Source: Unio delphinus
Lineage: Eukaryota; Mollusca; Bivalvia; Unionida; Unionidae
Length of the DNA stretch: 64,000 bases
NCBI GenBank assembly: GCA_029339505.1
Contig: JAQISU010000022.1
Location: 14,090,001 to 14,154,000, forward strand
Direction of reading: 5' to 3'
Part shown: positions 24,475 to 32,592 of the stretch, one piece after another
Numbering within the stretch: the stretch's first letter is position 1
How the letters are laid out: every line of letters begins with the position of its first letter
Made by a program: the position numbers and the translations under genes
The notes under the pieces: model-generated
The model's database searches: none
What the model saw: only the letters and a program-made list of their open reading frames with translations
What the model was told of the DNA's origin: nothing

Positions 24475-25404
24475 ATATTATTTTTATGTCTTTTTTATAG
24501 TTAGACCTAAACCATTATGATCTTATGATCGATTACACAGGGATGACACTTATCAATGCTTGAATATGTTCTAGGAATACAAACTTTAATCATAGCTATA
24601 TAGAAATATGAAAATAATACGCAAAATACAAATACCTAATATTTATATATATATATAAAAGAACATTCCTACATGCTGATGATGTTTCAAATTTTAAAGC
24701 TACTCACCAAGACACCCCAAGACTCTCCAAGAACACCTTAAACTTTACATAATACTCACTTTAAATTTCCACAACGGCACTAAATACCCTAAACAAACAA
24801 ATAAACAAACAAAAATTGTGAAGATATAGCGATATTTTGTGTAACAGGAAAATGAGTAAGGTCAGGAGTTGCCATGGGAAATAACTCCCGTTTTGATGAG
24901 GGTTCCGGTACAGTAACGTGAATATTAATCAACATTTATAAATATGTAATTAGCAATACCACAAATAAGTCATTAAATAAGTTAAGCAAAATGGCAAATG
25001 TATTGTATATAAAATTATGTGTTTATCTCAAAAACAATTTAACTATTCCTCCATTCCTTTATTTTGACAATTATTAACATGGAACCTAAACAATTCAAAT
25101 AAATGACAAATATGGTATATTGCCAATTAATGAGGAAACTGTAATATATATAATTAAAAAAATTTGATGCATAGAGTTCGTTTCCGTAGATTATCAGAAA
25201 AAGGGCTATCAACCAATAATATATCAATCATTGATAGTAACAATGTCCGTATGTGTGTTTTCTTTTTTTTTGTGTACCACTTCCTTGTACGATTTTGCGA
25301 GATTTGGCGCTAATATATGCAATATTGGGGTGTCTTGGGGTGGTCTTGGGGTGTTTAGAGAGAAAGTCGATTTCTATATGCACTGGAACTAATAGAGTTG
25401 ATAT

Positions 25405-25488
25405 GTCAGGATGGCCGAGCGGTCTAAGGCGCTGCGTTCAGGTCGCAGTCGGGTCTTCCCGGCGTGGGTTCGAATCCCACTTCTGACA
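25405..25488 (+). tRNA. tRNA-Leu (CAG), gene E of copy 2
   Basis: Identical to 17587-17670. It lies about 200 bp from the left end of the Maverick element. Confidence 0.95.
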
Positions 25489-25690
25489 ATATTACTTTTA
25501 TGTCTTTTTTATAATTCTCTTTGCATAATACAAAGAAACCAATGGCGAAATATAACTATCATTTGAATTTATAAGTATATTTAATGCAAGTATAATTAGA
25601 ATCGTACAAACTATATTGCATATAAGTACGTATACGCTTCGTGTATCTGTGCTTACCTTTCTAGTCTATTAATTTACGAATAGGACGGAT

Positions 25691-25840
25691 AGCAGCAGAG
25701 AGGGTGAACCTCACAACTTTTCGAGCGTCGATTCGGAAATCTGAGGCTTCCACCAAATAGTAAAAAAAATGGCGTCTATTCGATAAAATAAGATTTCCTT
25801 ATATACGCCAACGTCGTTGTCATCCACCCTCTCTGCTGCT
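25691..25840 (+). repeat. Left terminal inverted repeat, 150 bp
   Basis: Matches the reverse complement of 42621-42770 at 146 of 150 positions. Differences lie near 25721, 25736 and 25751-25752. Each terminal repeat both begins with AGCAGCAGAGAGGGTG and ends with its reverse complement CACCCTCTCTGCTGCT, so it is a self-contained inverted-repeat unit. These sequences should hold the integrase recognition ends and the replication ends of the element. Confidence 0.97.
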
Positions 25841-25847
25841 ATGGGTT

Positions 25848-25896
25848 AACCAAATATTTGATCGAGTCTTTAGGACGAAAATCATTTATGATTTCA
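25848..25896 (+). repeat. Inner 49-bp inverted repeat, left
   Basis: Perfect 49/49 match to the reverse complement of 42531-42579. It starts 7 bp inside the left terminal repeat and covers the stop codon of the penton-like gene. Its perfect identity compared with four mismatches in the outer repeat suggests recent copying or constraint. Confidence 0.9.
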
Positions 25897-27235
25897 CAAA
25901 CAAACTAATCGCTAACACCTCTTCTTGTAAATCAATCAGATTATTTGACTGGTCGGTGAGTTTGAAATTAATTCTCGTTAACGAATTATTATGGCATCGC
26001 ATGTAGACAGGATTAATTGGGTTTTCAATAATTAGGAATCCTGGAGGAGCTGTTGGTGGAAACGAATAAAGAATATATCCCTGCTGAGCTTGATTTGATT
26101 TCTCTAGATTAATTTGATAGCTTCCTTCAATTGCATCACATACTAAATTGAGCGCAATCACCGTTGAAATATTCACATTATGAGGGGCAATATGCCTACC
26201 GCCACCATCTGGATCATTATTATACCTGAAGAGGACAGCTGAATCTGATTTTTGTAGCGCCTTGATATCGGTTTTAACAATTCTTGCTAGTTCATCAGCG
26301 TTGTATTTGGGAAACTTGAAATTACGCAGATTGTCCTCTGTGATATTGTAATCGGTTAGGAATCGTTGTTTATTGTCGCTGTTGTCATTAATTATTGTTT
26401 GAATAATTAGTTCATAGATATATTTCATGTCAGATATAAGTTGATTTATTATTTCAACGTGTTTTTGCGATTTTGTTTTCCGTAGTTGTTCTAGCTGTGC
26501 TTGTTGTAATCGATTAATTTCATTAAAATAATCACGGACGTCAGTTAGCGTAAATGAAATAGTAACAGATGAGTCGGTTGTTCTTTTAATGATAAAATCC
26601 CATTGCAATGTGTCTTTGTTGGTAAATATAAATCTATCGGCGATTCTTCCTTTTCTTATATCAGATAAATTATCTCGATAACTGGGATTGATTTCATGAT
26701 ATGATTGTATGTCCGTGGTTAAGTCGGTGGCGGATTTTTCCGGTGGTTTTTCAGGCCATCCTAACACTGTTCTTAACGAGCTGTTATATATATCTACAAT
26801 GTATCCCTCTGTGCTTATTTCGATCGACGACGAGAGCGTCGGTTGATGAAGATTAATAGCTATTTTTGATTCTTTTCCAGTGATTGATTTTATTCTACGC
26901 TGAATTTCAGCATTGATTTGCTTAATTTGGTACGACCCAGTTGGTAACGAAACAGTTTCCCACTCTGGAGTACCATCGGGTTTATTCTTATACGAGAACA
27001 CCAGTGTGTTATTGGGTTGCTGACCACTAAATGCAACCGATCTGATATTAGGCCAACTGTGATACACTCGTAGTTTTGCTAGCGCTATCTCCTTCACTGG
27101 GACCGGAGAGGGGAAATTCACACTGAATTCTGGATTCGTTGATGTTATTGATATCATACTCGTTTGTACTGGGTTCGTGTTCTCCACTACTCGTTGAAGT
27201 AATTCCATCGGTGTCGTCATCGTTGCTATACTCAT
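25886..27235 (-). CDS. Penton-like minor capsid protein
   Basis: A 449-residue protein with the layout of the minor capsid protein conserved in metazoan Mavericks and adintoviruses, thought to form the capsid vertices. Near the N-terminus are FSVNFPSP, ALAKLRVYHSWPNI and a GSYQIKQIN segment. The C-terminal quarter has AIEGSYQI, YSFPPTAPPGF, IENP and LTDQSNNLIDL, a run of motifs I associate with this family. The middle (about 250-330) is helical and charged and may be a lineage insertion. It is the most distal gene of the minus-strand virion block. Several ATGs cluster at the start (codons 1, 6 and 10), so the exact start is uncertain. The fold assignment is from motif memory and was not searched. 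Confidence 0.72.
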   Translation of the reverse strand: MSIATMTTPMELLQRVVENTNPVQTSMISITSTNPEFSVNFPSPVPVKEIALAKLRVYHSWPNIRSVAFSGQQPNNTLVFSYKNKPDGTPEWETVSLPTGSYQIKQINAEIQRRIKSITGKESKIAINLHQPTLSSSIEISTEGYIVDIYNSSLRTVLGWPEKPPEKSATDLTTDIQSYHEINPSYRDNLSDIRKGRIADRFIFTNKDTLQWDFIIKRTTDSSVTISFTLTDVRDYFNEINRLQQAQLEQLRKTKSQKHVEIINQLISDMKYIYELIIQTIINDNSDNKQRFLTDYNITEDNLRNFKFPKYNADELARIVKTDIKALQKSDSAVLFRYNNDPDGGGRHIAPHNVNISTVIALNLVCDAIEGSYQINLEKSNQAQQGYILYSFPPTAPPGFLIIENPINPVYMRCHNNSLTRINFKLTDQSNNLIDLQEEVLAISLFVKS

Positions 27236-27389
27236 GATTTATTTCTAATTTTGGTATCGAGGAATCATAAATACTGACCATCACTGAGAACTCACAATCT
27301 GGTAATGTTGATATTATTGAGATCATTTTTTGTTTTTTTGGGTTCGTGTTTTCTGATTCCATCGGTGTTGTCATTGTTATTATATTCAT
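27048..27389 (-). CDS. 113-codon overlapping frame produced by a local duplication
   Basis: This frame is a chimera. Its first third (MNIITMTTPMESENTNP) resembles the penton-like N-terminus, and the following FSVMVSIYDSSIPKLE resembles the C-terminus of the upstream membrane-segment protein. A ~155-bp duplication of the junction between these two overlapping genes explains both. It overlaps the penton-like gene by 188 bp in another frame. It may be translated, but no independent function is visible and it is more likely a by-product. Confidence 0.3.
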   Translation of the reverse strand: MNIITMTTPMESENTNPKKQKMISIISTLPDCEFSVMVSIYDSSIPKLEINHEYSNDDDTDGITSTSSGEHEPSTNEYDINNINESRIQCEFPLSGPSEGDSASKTTSVSQLA

Positions 27390-27450
27390 GTTGTCGCTCT
27401 AATTTCGATATCGCGGAATCAAAAATACTGACCATCGCTGAGAACTCACT
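27130..27450. repeat. Tandem duplication (~155 bp) of an overlapping gene junction
   Basis: Segment 27297-27450 recurs at about 27130-27295 with substitutions and a roughly 10-bp insertion. Anchors are GAGAACTCA (27440 and 27285) and CTGACCAT upstream of it. The duplicated DNA encodes the C-terminus of the membrane-segment protein in one frame and the penton-like N-terminus in another. Confidence 0.8.
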
Positions 27451-27843
27451 ATCTGATATAATTGTATCATCGAGTGACGACGATATCATCAGGGATAACT
27501 GCGAATATGCGGTTGATGCAATATGAAATTGAATTAAGTAATTCTGCAGTTTACTCTGGCTGCATGATGATATCTTTTTTGCTATCCCGGTTGATATACC
27601 CCCGATTGTAGCCACCGCAGAAATGCAAATCGGAACTACGACCGGGGCAATCATTGTAACCGATGCAAGTATTATTCCGGCGCCAGTGAGAACGCTTGAC
27701 ACCGAGTATATAATAACATCAATTGCGGTGATTCTTCGTCGGTATTTTTTTATTTTTATTTGATACTCCTCAGTGAGGGTTTTGAGTCTATTTTGAAATT
27801 CTCTGACCTGATCATAGCGACATTGCGTCGATGACAAAGTCAT
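27292..27843 (-). CDS. Hydrophobic membrane-segment protein conserved in Mavericks
   Basis: About 183 residues from the ATG at 27843 (MTLSSTQCRYDQ). The frame extends 11 codons further only from a TTG. An N-terminal basic coiled segment (EEYQIKIKKYRRRITAIDVI) precedes a long hydrophobic region of about 45 residues that could form one or two membrane helices. A C-terminal helix follows with SDSEFSAMVSIFDSAISKLE. This arrangement (basic helix, hydrophobic hairpin, then a DxxISDxEF-type tail) is a recurrent uncharacterised Maverick protein, to my knowledge without an assigned function. Membrane association during entry or assembly is inference. Its end overlaps the duplicated junction described at 27130. 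Confidence 0.6.
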   Translation of the reverse strand: MTLSSTQCRYDQVREFQNRLKTLTEEYQIKIKKYRRRITAIDVIIYSVSSVLTGAGIILASVTMIAPVVVPICISAVATIGGISTGIAKKISSCSQSKLQNYLIQFHIASTAYSQLSLMISSSLDDTIISDSEFSAMVSIFDSAISKLERQHEYNNNDNTDGIRKHEPKKTKNDLNNINITRL

Positions 27844-27905
27844 TGTTGTTATTTTAAAAAACGCTAGCGTTTTCAATTGTGAAATCCGAAGGATTTTCCT
27901 TTCAA
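27844..27905 (-). promoter_or_regulatory. Late-gene motif with hairpin and palindrome
   Basis: On the minus strand, in order: hairpin AAAATCC-TTC-GGATTT, then CACAATTGAAAACGCTAG inside the palindrome AACGCTAGCGTT (27860-27871), then the ATG at 27843. It fills the gap between the stop of the repeat-protein gene (27906) and this start. Similar elements precede four other virion genes. It could be a promoter, a transcript end signal, or both. Confidence 0.5.
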
Positions 27906-29477
27906 TTATCCTATTATTGACCTGGTTTTAGGATCGGATGAGGGGACACCGGATACAAATTCTATTATCCAGGGTAGTGACTCCCTAATCACAGACTCGA
28001 CGGAATTGGTTATAACAATCGTAAGCGGGATTGGTATAGAGGGTGGAGGCTTTGGTATTTTATCTAATATATATGTCAGCGTGTTAACACCTCTGATACC
28101 TGTGTTGCTGAATTCCAAATCAAATTTACGGTGATGTATTATTGTAAGTCGGTAGCAACCAGGTGCACCAGTATGTCTGTTGCCAACACGAAGATAATTT
28201 TCGTTTCCTCGGATCCAATCAAAGGTCCCACTATCAACCGTGTACACGATGTTATTAACGGCGCTTACACTATGTGGAATTTTTATCTTATTGATAGCCG
28301 CGATAATTTCAGCGAGAGTCATGACTGCCACAAGTGGGAATCCAAAGAACTTATTAACAATGTCATTGACTGGTTTTTGATTTTCTTTTAGTTTAAGAAG
28401 ATCGTCGGAAATATCGAGATAATTTACCCTGATTTTGGTAGGATCTATTGTTTTTCCACTCTCCTCCTTGTTAGAAAAGAATGAAACCAGAAGTTCGTTG
28501 ATTCTAATCAGTGCTTGGGTTTTAATATGGTTGTCGATGTTAGAAAATTTCGTCGTGATATCTTGGAGGCTACTGCCCTCAAAGAACTTATTAACCATTT
28601 CATTTGTGAGCTTTTGTTCGTCAATAGCTTTTTTAACTTCAGCGAGGGTTGGACCTGTCAACGATGTGGTTTCAGACACAGGTGTTCTCCCTAAAAATTT
28701 ATCCACGATGGTATTAAGTGTTGTTTGTCTCACCATAAACATATTAATATCTTTGAGAGTCATTGTAGATGTAGCTGGGACACCAAAGAAATTATTAGCG
28801 ATGTAGGCATTGTGAGTGTGCTTGCCGATAAACTCACTGATTTCAGCGAGAGTCGAGTCTGCCACAGGTGGGGATCCAAAAAATCTAACAATGACGTCGT
28901 TAGTGGGTTTTTGATCTTCTATTAGTTTAGAAATCTCGAGATAATTTGCCTTGATTTCATTTTCATTCATCATCCTTCCCGCGTCCTTGTTAGCGAAGAA
29001 TAGCGATAGATAGTTTTTAATTTCAGCGAGAGTCATGCCAACCACAAGCGGGGTTCCAAAGAATTTATGTACGACATTTTTGCGAAAACTATTATAACCT
29101 CGTATAAAATCATTCAGCTCACGTTCGTTGGTAGCAATCGCGTCGGTGATCGTAGACACAAGTGCGCCTGGTTTAAGTTGTCCATCGTTGGAATACAGTG
29201 CAATAGAGTTTTCAGCGGCAGCGCGATGCCGTATCAAAATGTCATTCACGGATATATTACTGCTTTTCAATTTACCCTGGCGATCTTGAAATACAACTAT
29301 TTCGTTCGGGTCAACACTTGTTAAATTTAACGTCTCAGCGATTTCATCTTCTATTATTTTTTTTACATCCTCGATAGAACCCGCAGATGTTTCCTCGGTG
29401 GGTTCCAACATTGACAGAGGTTGTCCCCAAATATCGATCATTATTGTTAGCGTAACTTGTATTTTCAATTTATCCAT
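27906..29477 (-). CDS. Repeat protein, candidate fibre or spike
   Basis: A 523-residue protein from the ATG at 29477 (MDKLKIQ), which overlaps the protease stop by 13 bp; an upstream ATG at 29531 would give 541 residues and a longer overlap. The middle carries at least four copies of a ~35-residue repeat with core NDIVxKFFGxPxVxxMTLAEI (ending near codons 140, 215, 250 and 400), two of them with an ANKDAG/SNKEESG plus NYLEIS/NYLDIS insert. A non-repetitive C-terminal ~120 residues (GNENYLRVGNRHTGAPGCYR, beta-rich) follows. A repeat shaft plus terminal head, next to the capsid genes, is the layout of an attachment fibre, but I recognise no family. This is inference. Confidence 0.7.
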   Translation of the reverse strand: MDKLKIQVTLTIMIDIWGQPLSMLEPTEETSAGSIEDVKKIIEDEIAETLNLTSVDPNEIVVFQDRQGKLKSSNISVNDILIRHRAAAENSIALYSNDGQLKPGALVSTITDAIATNERELNDFIRGYNSFRKNVVHKFFGTPLVVGMTLAEIKNYLSLFFANKDAGRMMNENEIKANYLEISKLIEDQKPTNDVIVRFFGSPPVADSTLAEISEFIGKHTHNAYIANNFFGVPATSTMTLKDINMFMVRQTTLNTIVDKFLGRTPVSETTSLTGPTLAEVKKAIDEQKLTNEMVNKFFEGSSLQDITTKFSNIDNHIKTQALIRINELLVSFFSNKEESGKTIDPTKIRVNYLDISDDLLKLKENQKPVNDIVNKFFGFPLVAVMTLAEIIAAINKIKIPHSVSAVNNIVYTVDSGTFDWIRGNENYLRVGNRHTGAPGCYRLTIIHHRKFDLEFSNTGIRGVNTLTYILDKIPKPPPSIPIPLTIVITNSVESVIRESLPWIIEFVSGVPSSDPKTRSIIG

Positions 29478-30034
29478 CCTTGTAATTTCCCACTCGTGTA
29501 TTCGTTTACAATAATATGAGGTGGTTTCCACGGAGATCCAAAGGATTTTAATGAAATCTCCGCGAGGACATTTAATACTTCACGGCCGCATATCGGTGGA
29601 TCATTTAATTGTTGTGTTGGCAGCGTGGAATAAAAAATCGGAAACCCTTTGAGTTTCATCGAGGAATTTATATACCGCATAAACTCGCTTGGCGGAGCTA
29701 ACCCATATGAATCGAAATAGACAATCCCACGTGGATCAATCGCGTATGCAACCCAGTGAGTTCCCGATCCGCTGCTGTTATCAAGATTGATGATACCGGT
29801 TTCAACGTTATTTGGTTTTCTCGGTAATTGATCTCTCATAAAAACCCCTCTGAAGTTTTTTATCGCTAGTTTTTTAGCAGCATCAATTAAATCAAAATTG
29901 GACATAGGAACCATAGGTTCCTCAACTATAGGTTCCTCAACCATAGGTTCGGAAATCGAAGATTTTTCAACTAATAAACCGTTCCTGGTATTTTTCTTAG
30001 ACCCGATCCGTTCACGGATTTGCCGCTGTACCAT
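29465..30034 (-). CDS. Adenain-like maturation cysteine protease
   Basis: A 189-residue frame. The catalytic core starts near residue 45 (MSNFDLIDAAKKL). His in GTHWVAYAID, the acidic residue in YFDSYG, Gln in PTQQLND and Cys in PICGREVL appear in the order expected for the Ulp1/adenain fold. In adenoviruses and Mavericks this enzyme cleaves virion precursors during maturation. The N-terminal ~45 residues contain a short VEEPIVEEPM repeat and may be a linker or be absent if translation starts at a later ATG. The start overlaps the 3' end of the pX-like gene by 64 bp, and the end overlaps the repeat-protein gene. Candidate substrates are the adjacent pX-like and pVI-like proteins (inference). 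Confidence 0.87.
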   Translation of the reverse strand: MVQRQIRERIGSKKNTRNGLLVEKSSISEPMVEEPIVEEPMVPMSNFDLIDAAKKLAIKNFRGVFMRDQLPRKPNNVETGIINLDNSSGSGTHWVAYAIDPRGIVYFDSYGLAPPSEFMRYINSSMKLKGFPIFYSTLPTQQLNDPPICGREVLNVLAEISLKSFGSPWKPPHIIVNEYTSGKLQGWIN

Positions 30035-30483
30035 GAATACGGGGTTCCTGGTAGGTACAACCCCTTTCCCTTTTTTTTATACCCGGATCCACTCGTGGAT
30101 CTACCGCGAGCGGATCCACCAGTTGCCTTTTTCAGCGCCATCCCTGCTGCGGTCCCAACGGCTCCCAACGCTGCCGCCTTCGCCACCGCTGGGGCAGCCG
30201 CTGCAATCAATGCTGGTATTGCGGCTAACAATGGAAATATACCACCTGATTTTATCATGTTCGCGACTGCAGCTTTCGAAAATTCTATTTGAACTCCTCG
30301 CTTATTTTTCATTGCATCATTGAAATGTTTTATTTGACGATCCGTTAATGATATTTTATGTGTACCTCCGGACATCTGCGCTGGTTTTAACGTTATTGTT
30401 GTTCCACATTCCTTAGCGGATTTTGATTTTAATTTCTTGACCTGACCATCAGTCAGCTTGACAATAACAACACTATATGGCAT
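29971..30483 (-). CDS. pX-like core or membrane-active protein
   Basis: 170 residues from the ATG at 30483 (MPYSVVIVKLTDGQ). The frame is open to 30549, but that region holds the upstream motif. The N-terminal part has two copies of a short module (VKLTDGQVKKLKS and ISLTDRQIKHFNDAMK), then a hydrophobic Ala/Gly-rich segment (GGIFPLLAAIPALIAAAAP) and a basic Gly/Ser-rich tail (GYKKKGKGLYLPGT). Two LTDxQ modules followed by a GG-hydrophobic helix are typical of the Maverick/adintovirus protein compared with adenovirus pX. It likely binds DNA or membranes inside the virion. Possible protease sites lie after GG pairs (inference). Confidence 0.72.
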   Translation of the reverse strand: MPYSVVIVKLTDGQVKKLKSKSAKECGTTITLKPAQMSGGTHKISLTDRQIKHFNDAMKNKRGVQIEFSKAAVANMIKSGGIFPLLAAIPALIAAAAPAVAKAAALGAVGTAAGMALKKATGGSARGRSTSGSGYKKKGKGLYLPGTPYSWYSGKSVNGSGLRKIPGTVY

Positions 30484-30562
30484 TTTATTGTAAAACACAT
30501 TTATGCTTTCAATTGATCTAATTGGGGAAATCCTATGGAAACTTTTCAAGTTTCATTTACAT
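30484..30562 (-). promoter_or_regulatory. Upstream element of the pX-like gene
   Basis: Between the capsid stop (30563) and the ATG at 30483, the minus strand reads hairpin GAAACTTGAAAAGTTTC, then GGATTTC and GATCAATTGAAAGCATAAAT. This is a divergent version of the hairpin plus CAATTGAAA motif found before the other virion genes. Confidence 0.4.
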
Positions 30563-31987
30563 TTACAGATTTTCCACTGGTGCATCAACAAGTCTCATTC
30601 GTCCGCCAGCCCCTTCTAACAACATTGATTTGTCGCTGAGAATAACAGCAACCGCTCTATAATCAACACCACCATGATCTATACGAGCCCTAAAATGTAT
30701 ATCAACAACGGATTGCCTTGTTAAATCAAGATGTTCCAGTGAAAAGTAATAAATTGGATACAAGTTCTTAAAATCGAGCTGAGATATTTGCAAACCAGTA
30801 TCAACATTTTGATCACGACCCATATATGACAGCATCCGATGATACACACGTGCTATTTGGTTGTTTCCGTAATTAAGCTGTATATCCTCAGATGGTTCTT
30901 GTTGTCCGTTTATTCTCAGTGAAACCTCACTTACCCCTAACCGATCAAATATCATATGACTGCGTTCTTGGGAACCTAATCGATTCCGATTCTGCAGCGC
31001 TATAAATATATGACGTGGAGCTGAAACGCCTTGTTTTGATGCCAGGTGCCATGTAAATGTACCATTAACATTATCCTCTTTAGCATCAGTCGTTGTTGTT
31101 AGCCAACTTAGCAATGATTTACCACCGGTTTCCATAAATGAAAGTAGCCGCTCTTCCGTGGTAATTGATGGAGTCATTACTGGCATCCATAATACTATTT
31201 TACTCAAAACAACTTTACCTTCATCGGCACCAGTACGCCAAATTGCATCATTGTCATTGCCTTTTCGCACTAATGCGATTGTGTGTTTGGCTCCATAGTT
31301 GACTTTTCTGACATTTCTGCAGAATCCAAATATGTGATGGAGTGGAATCGCACATGAAAAATATCGCTGCTGTTCTTGCAATGCTAATTTTCGTGTTGCA
31401 AATCCTAAATTGAAATTACCATTAACACCTCCGAGAATATCAAACGCAGCTCCGGGTCTAGCTCGACGTTCTGGATTAGTTGCTTCTCGTTGATTATCAA
31501 CTGAAGTGTCTTGCGGTGTTAACACTTTAATGTATTGAAGGTGGTCAGCGTTATCAGAGGTATCCTTTGCAAACATCATAGATGGACCAGCCGATCTTGT
31601 ATAATCATCGGAGTATCTTGCTAGTCCGATTATTGTTGTTGCAACATCAACCTCGCGGTCTATTGATTCAATTTCTTTTCCATCAATGAGATATCTTGCA
31701 CTTTCAAATAACGCCATTATACCATTGTTGACGAAACCAACTCGGATATTTGAATCATTTGCATATGGGGTATCAGCTGCAACATTTGTTACAAGTTTTC
31801 CTTCTACTTCAATAAATGCTTCACATGGTAAAAAGTATTTACTGGTATCTTGAACTTGAAGTTCAATTCGCGATCGTAGGTCGGGTTGTATTGCATGATA
31901 GGAATAGTATTGATAATCGCGGACGGAATCATCTTTGCGCATCTTTGCTTCCATATCTAACGCGGGATCAGCTGTTCGTTTAAACAT
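30563..31987 (-). CDS. Major capsid protein, double jelly-roll
   Basis: 474 residues, the length expected for Maverick/adintovirus hexon-like proteins. Recognisable elements are YFLPCEAFIEVEGKL near residue 50, VNNGIMALFESARYLIDGKE near 86-106, GFATRKL, a central IPLHHIFGF segment, and C-terminal PIYYFSLEHLD and DIHFRARID. This order (lattice-side strand, NNxIxxLFxxxxYxIxGxxIE, then the second jelly roll) fits the family. It should form the trimeric capsomers of an icosahedral particle. It sits centrally in the virion block, 71 bp after the pVI-like gene. The ATG at 31987 is preceded by the late-gene motif. No frameshift is visible. Confidence 0.85.
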   Translation of the reverse strand: MFKRTADPALDMEAKMRKDDSVRDYQYYSYHAIQPDLRSRIELQVQDTSKYFLPCEAFIEVEGKLVTNVAADTPYANDSNIRVGFVNNGIMALFESARYLIDGKEIESIDREVDVATTIIGLARYSDDYTRSAGPSMMFAKDTSDNADHLQYIKVLTPQDTSVDNQREATNPERRARPGAAFDILGGVNGNFNLGFATRKLALQEQQRYFSCAIPLHHIFGFCRNVRKVNYGAKHTIALVRKGNDNDAIWRTGADEGKVVLSKIVLWMPVMTPSITTEERLLSFMETGGKSLLSWLTTTTDAKEDNVNGTFTWHLASKQGVSAPRHIFIALQNRNRLGSQERSHMIFDRLGVSEVSLRINGQQEPSEDIQLNYGNNQIARVYHRMLSYMGRDQNVDTGLQISQLDFKNLYPIYYFSLEHLDLTRQSVVDIHFRARIDHGGVDYRAVAVILSDKSMLLEGAGGRMRLVDAPVENL

Positions 31988-32057
31988 TTATAACATTACT
32001 AGCGTTTTCAATTGTGAAACTCGAAGAGTTTAACGCTAGCGTTTTAATTGTTTATAA
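31988..32057 (-). promoter_or_regulatory. Upstream element of the major capsid gene
   Basis: Minus strand order: palindrome AACGCTAGCGTT (32032-32043), hairpin AAACTC-TTC-GAGTTT, then CACAATTGAAAACGCTAG about 15 nt before ATG. It is the closest match to the element at 27844-27905. Confidence 0.5.
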
Positions 32058-32558
32058 TCATCGTCGTTGAAAATTCTTCGAATTTCTTTTTTGTTTCAAA
32101 CCACTTCCTGCTATCGCGTTCATGATAGCGCTATCTGTTACCGGTGGTGACGAAGTCAATTGCGCTAGTTTTTCTTCCACTGCACTATTTATTGCTTTGC
32201 TGATTTTTGCAGGCATCACTGTAGTTGATGGCAGCACTGGTGGTTTCACCACTGACGAAGTCATCGATGACGAAGTCATTCGTGGTTTCTTTCGTACCAA
32301 TGATGCTATTTTATCTTTCGCGGCAGAAAATGCCTTTCCTGCAAGATTTCCAACGAAATTGATTCCCTTATCACGGATAGCATCAATGGCTTTCATTGAT
32401 AATTGTTTAGCTAACGGCGCCACCTTGGGAGCCATTCTTGTAAATAACCCCGCAATGGTATTGCCGAAACCATCTCCGTACCACGCGCGATAAACAGGCA
32501 ATCGTGAGTTCACCACGTAGACGCTTACGGGTTTATCATGGTTATAGTGTATAATCAT
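32058..32558 (-). CDS. pVI-like minor core protein
   Basis: 166 residues. The N-terminal RLPVYRAWYGDGFGNTIAGL followed by an amphipathic, basic helix region (LFTRMAPKVAPLAKQLSMKA and KGINFVGNLAGKAFSAAKDK) is the layout of the Maverick protein compared with adenovirus pVI or pX: a Y/G-rich leader, a membrane-active amphipathic helix and a basic body. The C-terminus is Ser/Pro-rich and ends QKRNSKNFQRR. In adenovirus the counterpart links hexon to the core and disrupts the endosomal membrane. The role here is inferred from layout and from its place directly upstream of the capsid gene. Confidence 0.65.
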   Translation of the reverse strand: MIIHYNHDKPVSVYVVNSRLPVYRAWYGDGFGNTIAGLFTRMAPKVAPLAKQLSMKAIDAIRDKGINFVGNLAGKAFSAAKDKIASLVRKKPRMTSSSMTSSVVKPPVLPSTTVMPAKISKAINSAVEEKLAQLTSSPPVTDSAIMNAIAGSGLKQKRNSKNFQRR

Positions 32559-32592
32559 CTTGTTATAAAACTAGTAGTTTTTCAATTAGTGA
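32559..32592 (-). promoter_or_regulatory. Upstream element of the pVI-like gene
   Basis: A 34-bp gap between the preceding stop (32593) and ATG at 32558. The minus strand contains ACTAATTGAAAAACTACTAG, a degenerate form of the CACAATTGAAAACGCTAG motif. Confidence 0.35.

Noticed and set aside
28131..28806. Plus-strand frames inside the virion block (for example 28435-28806 and 32122-32493)
   Set aside because: They are antisense shadows of the minus-strand genes with no motifs of their own.
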